A program made the translations under genes and the position numbers. DNA of 64,000 nucleotides from NCBI GenBank assembly GCA_018223415.1, contig JAGTTQ010000001.1, forward strand, positions 3,645,365-3,709,364, given 5' to 3'. Origin of the DNA: Eubacteriaceae bacterium Marseille-Q4139. Lineage in GTDB: Bacteria > Bacillota > Clostridia > Lachnospirales > Lachnospiraceae. Every line of letters starts with the position of its first letter. Positions within the stretch are counted from its first letter, which is position 1. Below, piece by piece: positions 27,039-34,135 of this stretch. The notes beneath the pieces were generated by a model. It was not told where the DNA came from. It ran no database searches and saw nothing but the letters and a program-made list of their open reading frames with translations.

Positions 27039-28553
27039 TTATTTTCGGCTTCCCATGAAGTAAAAGCCTTTGGATTCATCGAGAGATACGTCTACGATTT
27101 GTCCAATTAACTCAGGGCCGCCCTCAAAATGGACGACCGTGTTGTTTCCAAGACGTCCCGTCACATAGCCGGCCTGGTGGGTGTCGATCTCCTCTACGAG
27201 GACTTTTTCTGTCTTCCCCTGGTCCCTTGCAATCACCTCTTTGGAGATATCCTGTACAAGGGTCAAAAGCCGGTCAAACCGTTCCTTCACAACGTCGTCC
27301 GGCACCTGGTTTTCCATGGCTGCCGCCGGCGTGCCCGTCCGTTTGGAATAGATGAAGGTAAAGGCGCTGTCGTACCGCACACGTCTCACCACATCCATGG
27401 TTTCCTCAAAATCTTCCTCCGTCTCGCCCGGAAAACCGACGATGATATCGGTCGTTAAGGCAATGTCCGGAACAGCAGCCCGGAGTTTTTCCACCAGTGC
27501 AAGGTACTGTTCCTTCGTATAATGACGGTTCATGAGCTTTAAGATCCGGCTGCTCCCGGACTGGAGCGGCAGATGGAGATGGGGACAGATTTTCTTTGAA
27601 TCCCTCATGACTTCGATCAGCTCGTCCGAAAGATCCTTCGGATGAGAAGTCATGAAGCGGATCCGCTCAATCCCTTCTACCTTTTCCACGCGCCTTAAAA
27701 GCTCTGCAAAGGAAATCGGGTCCTTTAACGTCTTTCCATAGGAATTGACGTTCTGTCCCAGAAGCATGACCTCGACGACACCGTCGGCGGCCAGCCCTTC
27801 GATTTCCTTTATGATATCCTCCGGGTTCCGGCTCCGCTCACGCCCCCGCACATAGGGGACGATGCAGTAGCTGCAAAAATTGTTGCAGCCGAACATGATG
27901 TTCACGCCGGACTTGAAGGGATATTTCCTCTCAATGGGAAGCTCCTCGACGATCTGGTCGGTGCCCTCCCAGATATCCACCACCATATGCTGTTCCATAA
28001 GCCGCAGGCAGATTAACTCCGCAAGCTTAAAAATATTGTGGGTTCCGAAGATAATGTCCACAAAGCGGTAGCTCTTTCGGATCTTCTCCACCACCTCCGG
28101 CTCCTGCATCATGCAGCCGCAGAGGGCAATGAGCTTGTCGGGATTCTTCCGCTTTAAGCCGTTTAAATAGCCGAGGCGGCCGTAAACCTTTAAATTGGCG
28201 TTTTCCCGCACCGTACACGTGTTGTAAAGGACAAAATCCGCGCTTTCGTCTTTTCCCTGGACAAAGCCGACCTGCTCTAAAATGCCGATGAGCTTTTCCG
28301 AATCCCTGGCGTTCATCTGACAGCCGAAGGTTTGAGTAAACATGGTTCCGTAAAACTCCCCGGCGAGCATCTGATCGAGCAGCTCTTTCCCATATTTTTC
28401 CATGGCCCTGCCCGAGGCCACTTCCGCCTCGAACCTGGCCTTCAGAACTTCCCTGGTCTTTTCTATAAAATAATACTGGCGGCCCGGTTCTTTCTCCGGC
28501 GCCTCCGCCCATATTTTATCTGCGTCAAATACCTGGTTCCCAATTCTGACCAT
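27039..28553 (-). CDS. miaB: tRNA-2-methylthio-N6-dimethylallyladenosine synthase
   Basis: A 504-residue radical-SAM methylthiotransferase that adds the 2-methylthio group to i6A37. The N-terminal UPF0004 domain has the auxiliary-cluster cysteines (TFGCQMNARDSEK, YNTCTVREN, ALCGCMMQ). The radical-SAM motif is FGCNNFCSYCIVPYVRG (Cx3Cx2C). A C-terminal TRAM domain begins around residue 435. It starts the miaB-ldt-mutS-mutL-miaA-ynbB unit, with its own promoter upstream. Confidence 0.95.
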   Translation of the reverse strand: MVRIGNQVFDADKIWAEAPEKEPGRQYYFIEKTREVLKARFEAEVASGRAMEKYGKELLDQMLAGEFYGTMFTQTFGCQMNARDSEKLIGILEQVGFVQGKDESADFVLYNTCTVRENANLKVYGRLGYLNGLKRKNPDKLIALCGCMMQEPEVVEKIRKSYRFVDIIFGTHNIFKLAELICLRLMEQHMVVDIWEGTDQIVEELPIERKYPFKSGVNIMFGCNNFCSYCIVPYVRGRERSRNPEDIIKEIEGLAADGVVEVMLLGQNVNSYGKTLKDPISFAELLRRVEKVEGIERIRFMTSHPKDLSDELIEVMRDSKKICPHLHLPLQSGSSRILKLMNRHYTKEQYLALVEKLRAAVPDIALTTDIIVGFPGETEEDFEETMDVVRRVRYDSAFTFIYSKRTGTPAAAMENQVPDDVVKERFDRLLTLVQDISKEVIARDQGKTEKVLVEEIDTHQAGYVTGRLGNNTVVHFEGGPELIGQIVDVSLDESKGFYFMGSRK

Positions 28554-28600
28554 TTCCGTCCCTTTCCTTAGTGAAATCGAAAAAATTCGTCCTCATCACA

Positions 28601-28630
28601 GCAAAACGCAGGAAAAACCTGCGGTTTTGC
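28601..28630. promoter_or_regulatory. Stable hairpin in the miaB leader
   Basis: A 12-bp nearly perfect stem (GCAAAA-CGCAGG with CCTGCG-TTTTGC, one bulged base, 5-base loop) lies between the miaB promoter and its start codon. It lacks a following U-run in the miaB direction, so it is not an ordinary terminator; a role in RNA stability or attenuation is possible. Confidence 0.45.
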
Positions 28631-28651
28631 CGGGATGACAAATTTTGTATA

Positions 28652-28681
28652 ATTATATAACATGGCCTGTATAAAAGTAAA
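28652..28681 (-). promoter_or_regulatory. Probable promoter of the miaB-mutS-mutL-miaA operon
   Basis: On the minus strand TTTACT, an 18-base spacer and perfect TATAAT lie in the 163-base gap between the SpoIIE-like gene and miaB. This gap separates the accessory region from the housekeeping operon. Confidence 0.6.
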
Positions 28682-28716
28682 CAGGAAAAATATAGTTAGA
28701 ATATTTTGGAAATTGT

Positions 28717-30723
28717 CTACCAGTGTTTTACCAGGGTCAGCACATTGAAGCCGTTGGAATATTCATACGCGGTCTCATCCATCATCTTCTTTACCATAAA
28801 GATGCCAAGCCCGCCGATTCCCCGCTCCTCTGCGTCCAGGGTGATGTCAGGTTCCGGCGCCTCTGTGGTGGGATCGTAAGGCCTTCCGTTGTCGGAAAAG
28901 CGGATTCGGACGAACTGCTCTCCCGCCTCACAGCCAAGGGTCGCCGTCGTGGCGCCGCTGTAATGGACGATGTTGGAGAAAATCTCATCGACAGCGATAT
29001 TCACCTGGGAAATGATTTTTTCCGGCACTTTTTCGTTCCGTAAAAGCTCTTCAAAAAATGCCGTCGCCTCTCCAAGGTTTTCGATCTGCGGAAGGATGCT
29101 TCTTTTCTTCATGCAGTCGCCGTCCGGCCGGTTCATTTTCAGGCAGAGCATGGTGATGTCGTCAAACTGCGGCGCTTCCCCTGCGAACATGTCCACGTCC
29201 TCGCTGACGGCAGCCAAAAGCTCCCGGCAGCCTTTTTCCGGCGCCTGGTTTAGCGCTGCGAGCATCCGCTCCGTCCCGTAAAGCTCCTGTCTGACATTGG
29301 TGGCCTCCGCCACGCCGTCCGTGTAGACAAACAGCGAATCCCCGTAAGCCAGCTCCAGCTCATACTCCCGGTACCTCGTGCCTTCCATGCCGGCAAGGAC
29401 AAAGCCGTGCCTGTCCTTATAAAGCTCAAAGGAACCGTCCCGCCGTCTAATGGCCGGGTACTCATGCCCCGCATTGGCGCACCGCATTTTTCCCGTGGAG
29501 ATTTCCAGAATCCCCATCCACACGGTAACAAACATCTCCGCTTCGTTGTTTTCGCAGAGCTGGTTGTTTACCTTTTCCAGAACAGACTTCGGAGAAAGCC
29601 CCGCCTGGGCCGCGCTCTTTAAAAGCGTCTTCGAAATCATCATAAATAATGCCGCCGGAACGCCTTTTCCTGACACGTCGGCCATCACGAGGGCCAGGTG
29701 GTCGTCATCCACCAGGAAAAAGTCGTAGAAATCGCCGCCCACCTCTTTGGCAGGCCGCATGGAGGCATAGATGTCAAACTCATGTCGGTCCGGGAACGGC
29801 GGGAAAATGCATGGCAGCATGTCGGCCTGGATTTTGGCGGCCACATCAAGCTCCGCCCCGATGCGCTCCTTCTCTGCCGTCACACTGGCCAGGTTGCGGA
29901 TATAGCCGTCGAGACGCCTTACCATATACTGAAAGGCGTTGGCCAGGTCTTCCACCTCATCGCCGGTATGCACCTCCACCTCAAACTGATCCAGATGTTC
30001 CATTTTATGTTCCACCAGCCCAAGGGACGCCTGATGAAGCACGCCAAGCGGCCGGATCAGGATACGGCGAATATAGAAGTAGCAGGCAAAGATACTCATC
30101 AGAAGCACGCTGCACGTGATGCCGAGCACAAGAAGCATGAACTGCCGGATCTGCTGTTCGATCATGTCCATGGAAATATCAATGCTGGAGAGGGCAGCCG
30201 GGTTCCCTGCGCTGTCCAAAATCGCCACATACGCCGACGCAAGATATCCGTACGCGTCGTTGTTGGTAATCAGGATGGTTTTTTCGGCATTCGGGGTGAA
30301 CGCAGCGTGCATCAGTTCATTTCCGCCGCCGTAATAGGCGTCTGCATCCCCGAGATCGCACACGCCCTGCTCGCCTTCCACTCCTGCGTCCCAGATGTAA
30401 ACCATCTGTTCTTCTTCCGGCACCACCACATAAAAATATTTAAGTCCCATCTCCTGCTTGACTGTCAGAAGATACTGACGGATTTCTTCGTAATACGTGT
30501 CCTTTTCGCCGCCTTCGTAATATTTTTTGATCGTGTCGCCGTCAATGATTTCCGCTGCAATGGATGCCTGGTTAAAGGCAAGCTGCGAATAATAGTCCTC
30601 CATATGGCTCCGGTAAAGTCCGGAAATTGCAGGAGCCAGGATTAACATCAAAACGAAGGCCATGAGTACCAGCCCCAAAAGCAGCTTGAACTGAAGGCGA
30701 ACCTTCCATTTCCCTTTTTTCAT
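28717..30723 (-). CDS. Membrane sensor with HAMP, SpoIIE-type PP2C phosphatase and RsbW-like ATPase domain
   Basis: A 668-residue signalling protein. A membrane helix (about 13-33), an extracytoplasmic sensor region (about 35-200), a second helix (about 200-222) and a HAMP-like segment lead to a SpoIIE/RsbU-type PP2C domain (motifs PAKEVGGDFYDFF, ALVMADVSGKGVPAA, YTDGVAEA, FDDITML). The last 130 residues form an RsbW/SpoIIAB-type GHKL domain with N-box DEIFSNIVHY (Asn about 584), DNGRPYDP and GIGGLGIFMVKKMMDE. It therefore joins the phosphatase and kinase halves of a partner switch in one sensor; the expected target is a STAS protein such as the one at 44693-44989. The ATG at 30723 has GGGAGG upstream and follows the formyltransferase stop by 4 bases. 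Confidence 0.88.
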   Translation of the reverse strand: MKKGKWKVRLQFKLLLGLVLMAFVLMLILAPAISGLYRSHMEDYYSQLAFNQASIAAEIIDGDTIKKYYEGGEKDTYYEEIRQYLLTVKQEMGLKYFYVVVPEEEQMVYIWDAGVEGEQGVCDLGDADAYYGGGNELMHAAFTPNAEKTILITNNDAYGYLASAYVAILDSAGNPAALSSIDISMDMIEQQIRQFMLLVLGITCSVLLMSIFACYFYIRRILIRPLGVLHQASLGLVEHKMEHLDQFEVEVHTGDEVEDLANAFQYMVRRLDGYIRNLASVTAEKERIGAELDVAAKIQADMLPCIFPPFPDRHEFDIYASMRPAKEVGGDFYDFFLVDDDHLALVMADVSGKGVPAALFMMISKTLLKSAAQAGLSPKSVLEKVNNQLCENNEAEMFVTVWMGILEISTGKMRCANAGHEYPAIRRRDGSFELYKDRHGFVLAGMEGTRYREYELELAYGDSLFVYTDGVAEATNVRQELYGTERMLAALNQAPEKGCRELLAAVSEDVDMFAGEAPQFDDITMLCLKMNRPDGDCMKKRSILPQIENLGEATAFFEELLRNEKVPEKIISQVNIAVDEIFSNIVHYSGATTATLGCEAGEQFVRIRFSDNGRPYDPTTEAPEPDITLDAEERGIGGLGIFMVKKMMDETAYEYSNGFNVLTLVKHW

Positions 30724-30727
30724 CGCG

Positions 30728-31561
30728 TCAGCCACCTCCCTGTTTATCTGTTTTCGGATGGACATGGAGCCGAAGATGGCCGTCTGCCAGCCGATACAGC
30801 ATGCGCCCGGCATCCAGCATCCGGATTTCTTCTGCCATGGACGCAGACCCATCCTCCAATGACGTCACATAATACCAGACATTTTCTGCCAATACCTGGG
30901 TCATGCTGTTGTATCGGCGGAACATATCTTTCGCCTGCGCCCTTGTCAGATCGTGGCGCAGGGTCAAAAGGCTGTCTTCCGGCCGGCGCCAGTAGGGTTT
31001 TTTCCAGGTCTGAGGGACTGCCCTTTCCCATGCCGCCTCCAGATTGCCCATGATCTCTTCCAGCAGTTCCCTGGCGTAAATCCCGCTCCGCATATAGACA
31101 TCCACGCTGTCCATGTCCGGCGTGATGCGTATCGTGCGGCTCCCTAAAATATCCCCGCGGTCAAGCTCCGGCCGGAGCTTGTGGGCCGTAACTCCCGTCA
31201 CAGAAAGCCCCCGCTCCATGGCCGCCTCGATGGGATAATAGCTTCGCCCCTCAGGAAGCAGGGAGCTGTGGATGTTGATGCCGAAAAACCACGGCTCGCC
31301 TTCCGGCACAGGAAGAATGCGGTTATATTCCGCCGAAAAAAACAGCCCGCAGCCCTCTCCGATATAATCCAGAATGCGCTCTTTCGTAATGGATTCATAA
31401 AAAACCGGGATGCCAAGCGATTCTGCGCGCTTTTTTATGGCATATTCCGTGAAAAAGTCCTCGTCATTATGGTAAGTATAAAGCGCTAAAACCTGATGAT
31501 TCGATACAAAATACTCGAAGCATGACAAAAATACATCGCTTCCAAAATATACGATTTTCAT
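30728..31561 (-). CDS. Formyltransferase-family protein (Fmt-like, substrate unknown)
   Basis: A 277-residue protein with the 10-formyltetrahydrofolate-dependent formyltransferase fold. The catalytic triad appears intact: Asn and His in INIHSSLLP and Asp in PELDRGDIL. The usual C-terminal tRNA-binding OB domain of methionyl-tRNA formyltransferase is not evident; residues 190-277 look different. It is not beside def or priA, so it is unlikely to be the housekeeping fmt. Related enzymes formylate amino-sugars or amino acids; which applies here cannot be told. It is sandwiched between the MATE-ATPase gene (16-base gap) and the SpoIIE-like gene (4-base gap), indicating co-expression. Confidence 0.8.
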   Translation of the reverse strand: MKIVYFGSDVFLSCFEYFVSNHQVLALYTYHNDEDFFTEYAIKKRAESLGIPVFYESITKERILDYIGEGCGLFFSAEYNRILPVPEGEPWFFGINIHSSLLPEGRSYYPIEAAMERGLSVTGVTAHKLRPELDRGDILGSRTIRITPDMDSVDVYMRSGIYARELLEEIMGNLEAAWERAVPQTWKKPYWRRPEDSLLTLRHDLTRAQAKDMFRRYNSMTQVLAENVWYYVTSLEDGSASMAEEIRMLDAGRMLYRLADGHLRLHVHPKTDKQGGG

Positions 31562-31577
31562 AGTCCGTACTTCCCCG

Positions 31578-33326
31578 CTAAATTTTAATAATCAGGGTAT
31601 TAAATCCCTGGTAGCGCCTGTAATAAAATTCTTTTGCACGCTTCTTAATCATCAGGACGCCCATATTGTCAACGTCGAAATCGCCGTCCCTTTTTGCGCG
31701 GTCTTCCGGCAGGCTGAACGGATTGAAGGTCAGGGCATCATCCCTCAGATGGAGCTCAAATCCTCCGTCTTCCCCGGCAAGGGCCGTGATCTGGATATAC
31801 CCATCGTCCCTTCCCTGAAATCCGTGCTTTAAAATTGCTACACCGATTTCCTCGATGGTCATGGTCGCCAGATAGCTCTGCCTGGCATCGGCGCCCCAGC
31901 GGTCACAGAACGCTTCCAGCTCCTGGCTTACAGACACCACGTCCGACGCGCTGCTCATAATCGTGCGCTGGAAAATCCGCTCACTGTCAATGGACGCCGT
32001 GCCATAGCGCCCGCCGGCCGCTGCAACGCAAAAAACAGCCAGCGCGCCGGCTTCCGTGACTGGGAACAGCCACCAGAAGCGCTCCAGGCCAAATCTGGCA
32101 AACAGAAATGTCATGGGAATCAAAAGGACGGCGCCCCGGAGGGTTTCCAAAATAAAAGCCGCCTTTTCCTGACCGCAGGACTGGTAATAGGTACAAAGCA
32201 GAATATTGATCCCGGCAAAAAGTGCCGAGAGGCCGTAAATCCGAAGGGCCGTAAATGCCAGGGATTCCGAGGGTGTCCCGGTGATGCCGAACAGCATCCC
32301 GATCCCAGCAGGCCAGAGTTCGATGAAGGCAATCAACAGGCCGCCGGCGGCAATCCCGCCTGCAAATCCAAGGCGGACGGCGTTCCGTTTGCCGATCTGG
32401 TTATATTCTCCCTGATACGTGGAAAGGATCGGCTGCATGGCCCTTCCCGTCCCTTCAAACAGATAGAGGATCAGGTAAGAGGTGTTTTGCAGCACATCGA
32501 ACACAGCCACACCTGTTTCTCCCCCAAGGCGGATCAAAAGATTGTTGCACACCAGGAAAAAAATCATCTGGTACAGATACTGCACCGACGTGGCAAGCCC
32601 GGCCCAGAGTGAGGAAAACGCCGGCCCAAACCAGTGTCCCCGCGGCAGCCTCAGGCGAAGCCCATGGCCCCTGTTTACGACGCCGGGGAGATAGATGGCA
32701 ATGGTAATGATCTGACCGAGGGCCGTGGAAAGGGCAGCCCCGCGGGTTCCAAGGCCGATCACGAGCACCAGGAACACATTTAACGCAATGTCACAGAGAT
32801 TTCCTGTGATGGAACCGATGCCCGCCCGGCGCTGGCTCCCGTCGTTTCTCAGGTAATAATTCAGGATATTGGACAGGTAAAACAGGGGTGTGGCCGCCGT
32901 AAGAACCTGAAGATAGTCTCTTGTTGCCAAATATAGCGCCCCATCCTCCCGCGCTGTTCCGAGAAGTCCAAGAAGCGGATCCATAAACACACTTCCGGCT
33001 ATGGCGGTAAAACAGCTTAAAAGTACCGCCAGGCAGATGACCTGGGAAAAATTCTCTGTGGCTTCCTCCTCTTTTCCTTCGCTTAAAAGCCTGGAATAGC
33101 GCACAGAACCGCCGAGCCCAAGGCCGTGGGCTACCATGCAGTTGATCATGTAGACCGGCAGAATTAACCCGATTGCCGCAAGCCCCGTGGTGCCAAGCTT
33201 CTGCCCCACCACGACGGCATCCGCCATATCGCTTAAGGCCCATCCCACCGAAGAAGCCATGGCCGGCGCCCAGAGGCGCGCAAAAATTTTTCCGGTAAAA
33301 GTATCCTTTACAGTCTTCATGTGCAT
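31578..33326 (-). CDS. MATE-family transporter fused to a degenerate RsbW-like ATPase domain
   Basis: A 582-residue protein. Residues 1 to about 440 are a MATE/MOP efflux transporter with about 12 hydrophobic segments and an N-terminal family motif near ALSDMADAVVVGQKLG. Residues about 450-582 resemble an RsbW/SpoIIAB GHKL domain: N-box-like EEIGVAILKHGF, a DxG-box-like RDDALTFNPF, and NMGVLMIKK leading to a C-terminus (QGFNTLIIKI) like that of the SpoIIE fusion next door (NGFNVLTLVKHW). The N-box Asn is replaced by Ala (about residue 497) and the DxG glycine is missing, so kinase activity may be lost. Substrate unknown; lanthipeptide or small-molecule export is a guess. AGGAG lies 6 bases before the start. 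Confidence 0.87.
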   Translation of the reverse strand: MHMKTVKDTFTGKIFARLWAPAMASSVGWALSDMADAVVVGQKLGTTGLAAIGLILPVYMINCMVAHGLGLGGSVRYSRLLSEGKEEEATENFSQVICLAVLLSCFTAIAGSVFMDPLLGLLGTAREDGALYLATRDYLQVLTAATPLFYLSNILNYYLRNDGSQRRAGIGSITGNLCDIALNVFLVLVIGLGTRGAALSTALGQIITIAIYLPGVVNRGHGLRLRLPRGHWFGPAFSSLWAGLATSVQYLYQMIFFLVCNNLLIRLGGETGVAVFDVLQNTSYLILYLFEGTGRAMQPILSTYQGEYNQIGKRNAVRLGFAGGIAAGGLLIAFIELWPAGIGMLFGITGTPSESLAFTALRIYGLSALFAGINILLCTYYQSCGQEKAAFILETLRGAVLLIPMTFLFARFGLERFWWLFPVTEAGALAVFCVAAAGGRYGTASIDSERIFQRTIMSSASDVVSVSQELEAFCDRWGADARQSYLATMTIEEIGVAILKHGFQGRDDGYIQITALAGEDGGFELHLRDDALTFNPFSLPEDRAKRDGDFDVDNMGVLMIKKRAKEFYYRRYQGFNTLIIKI

Positions 33327-33350
33327 TCCTGTCTCCTGCTCTCTAAAATA

Positions 33351-33382
33351 CCGGAAAAACCCGCCGCGGCGGGCATTTCCGG
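33351..33382 (-). terminator. Strong intrinsic terminator/attenuator between the ECF sigma and MATE genes
   Basis: On the minus strand the perfect palindrome CCCGCCGCGGCGGG (33360-33373), extended by CCGG arms, is followed by TTTTT. It ends only about 25 bases before the MATE start codon, leaving no room for a promoter, so it may act as a leaky terminator or attenuator inside the operon. Confidence 0.75.
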
Positions 33383-33420
33383 CACATAAGGACTTCCGGC
33401 TGTCCCATGGGAAAACGATG

Positions 33421-33915
33421 TTAAAACCTGTACCTGGCCAGTTTATCCTTCAGACGGCCAAGGGCCGAATTGTGGATTGTCTTTGCCGTGGTATAGGAAA
33501 TTCCCATGCGCCCGGCAATGTCTTTTAAGGTATATCCCGTATAGTAATGAAGAATAATCAGATCGCGTTCCCTTTCCGGAAGGGACTTGAGCGCCTGTGC
33601 CAGGGCTCCCAGCAGCTCTTCCTGAAACATGGAAGTTTCCACATCTTCTGAACCGGGAACCACTTCCGGAAGTTCCATGTGAATTTTTGCTGTCCGGAAC
33701 CAGTCCACCACCGTCCGCTGCGTGATCGTATAGATCCAGGTGGAGAGGGAGGCCTTCGTTTCATCGAAAGTCTCCAGCTTCTGATAAACCTTTACAAATA
33801 CGTTGGAAACAAGATCCTCTGCGTCGTGGGGGTTCTGGATTTTCCCGCTTATGTAGCGCCGGACTTTTTCCTGGTATTCCTCATAAATCTGCTCTATTTT
33901 TGCTGCCTCAGTCAT
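33421..33915 (-). CDS. ECF-type RNA polymerase sigma factor
   Basis: A 164-residue sigma-70-family protein with region 2 (DAEDLVSNVFVKVYQKLETF, then WIYTITQRTVVDWFR) and region 4 (LKSLPERERDLIILHYYTGYTLKDIAGRMGISYTTAKTIHNSALGRLKDKL). ATG 33915 has GGAGGAG 8 bases upstream and overlaps the preceding small gene by 8 bases. No classical membrane anti-sigma gene lies next to it; control may come from the small peptide or from the partner-switching proteins of the locus. Target promoters are unknown. Confidence 0.9.
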   Translation of the reverse strand: MTEAAKIEQIYEEYQEKVRRYISGKIQNPHDAEDLVSNVFVKVYQKLETFDETKASLSTWIYTITQRTVVDWFRTAKIHMELPEVVPGSEDVETSMFQEELLGALAQALKSLPERERDLIILHYYTGYTLKDIAGRMGISYTTAKTIHNSALGRLKDKLARYRF

Positions 33916-34108
33916 GGTCTTTCTCCTCCGGGAAAAGAAAATGATCCCGGCGAGGACTTGCTTCTCCGGCGGCACTAACCTGTTCCAGGCTGTCGTCGCT
34001 TAAGGCCTGCCCATACCTGCTTTCTGTCTCGGCAATCATGGATGCCAATGTAGAATTGTTTTGAAACTTCTGGTAATCGAATAATTTTCTGAGATTCTTT
34101 CCAGTCAT
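33908..34108 (-). CDS. Small LFDYQKF / leader-like peptide next to the ECF sigma factor
   Basis: A 66-residue peptide with an N-terminal NLRKLFDYQKF block, a helical middle (LASMIAETESRYG), then LSDDSLEQVSAAGE, which resembles the acidic end of RiPP leaders before a Gly-Gly/Ala-Gly cleavage site, and a short polar tail of 18 residues lacking Cys. It overlaps the sigma gene start by 8 bases and follows the radical-SAM gene by 27 bases. From memory, similar short proteins accompany ECF sigma genes in Lachnospiraceae, but this needs checking. It could be a RiPP precursor for the radical-SAM enzyme or a sigma regulator. The ribosome site at the first ATG is weak. Confidence 0.6.
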   Translation of the reverse strand: MTGKNLRKLFDYQKFQNNSTLASMIAETESRYGQALSDDSLEQVSAAGEASPRRDHFLFPEEKDHD

Positions 34109-34135
34109 ATTGTTTTGATGTCTGCCTTTCTGCGC

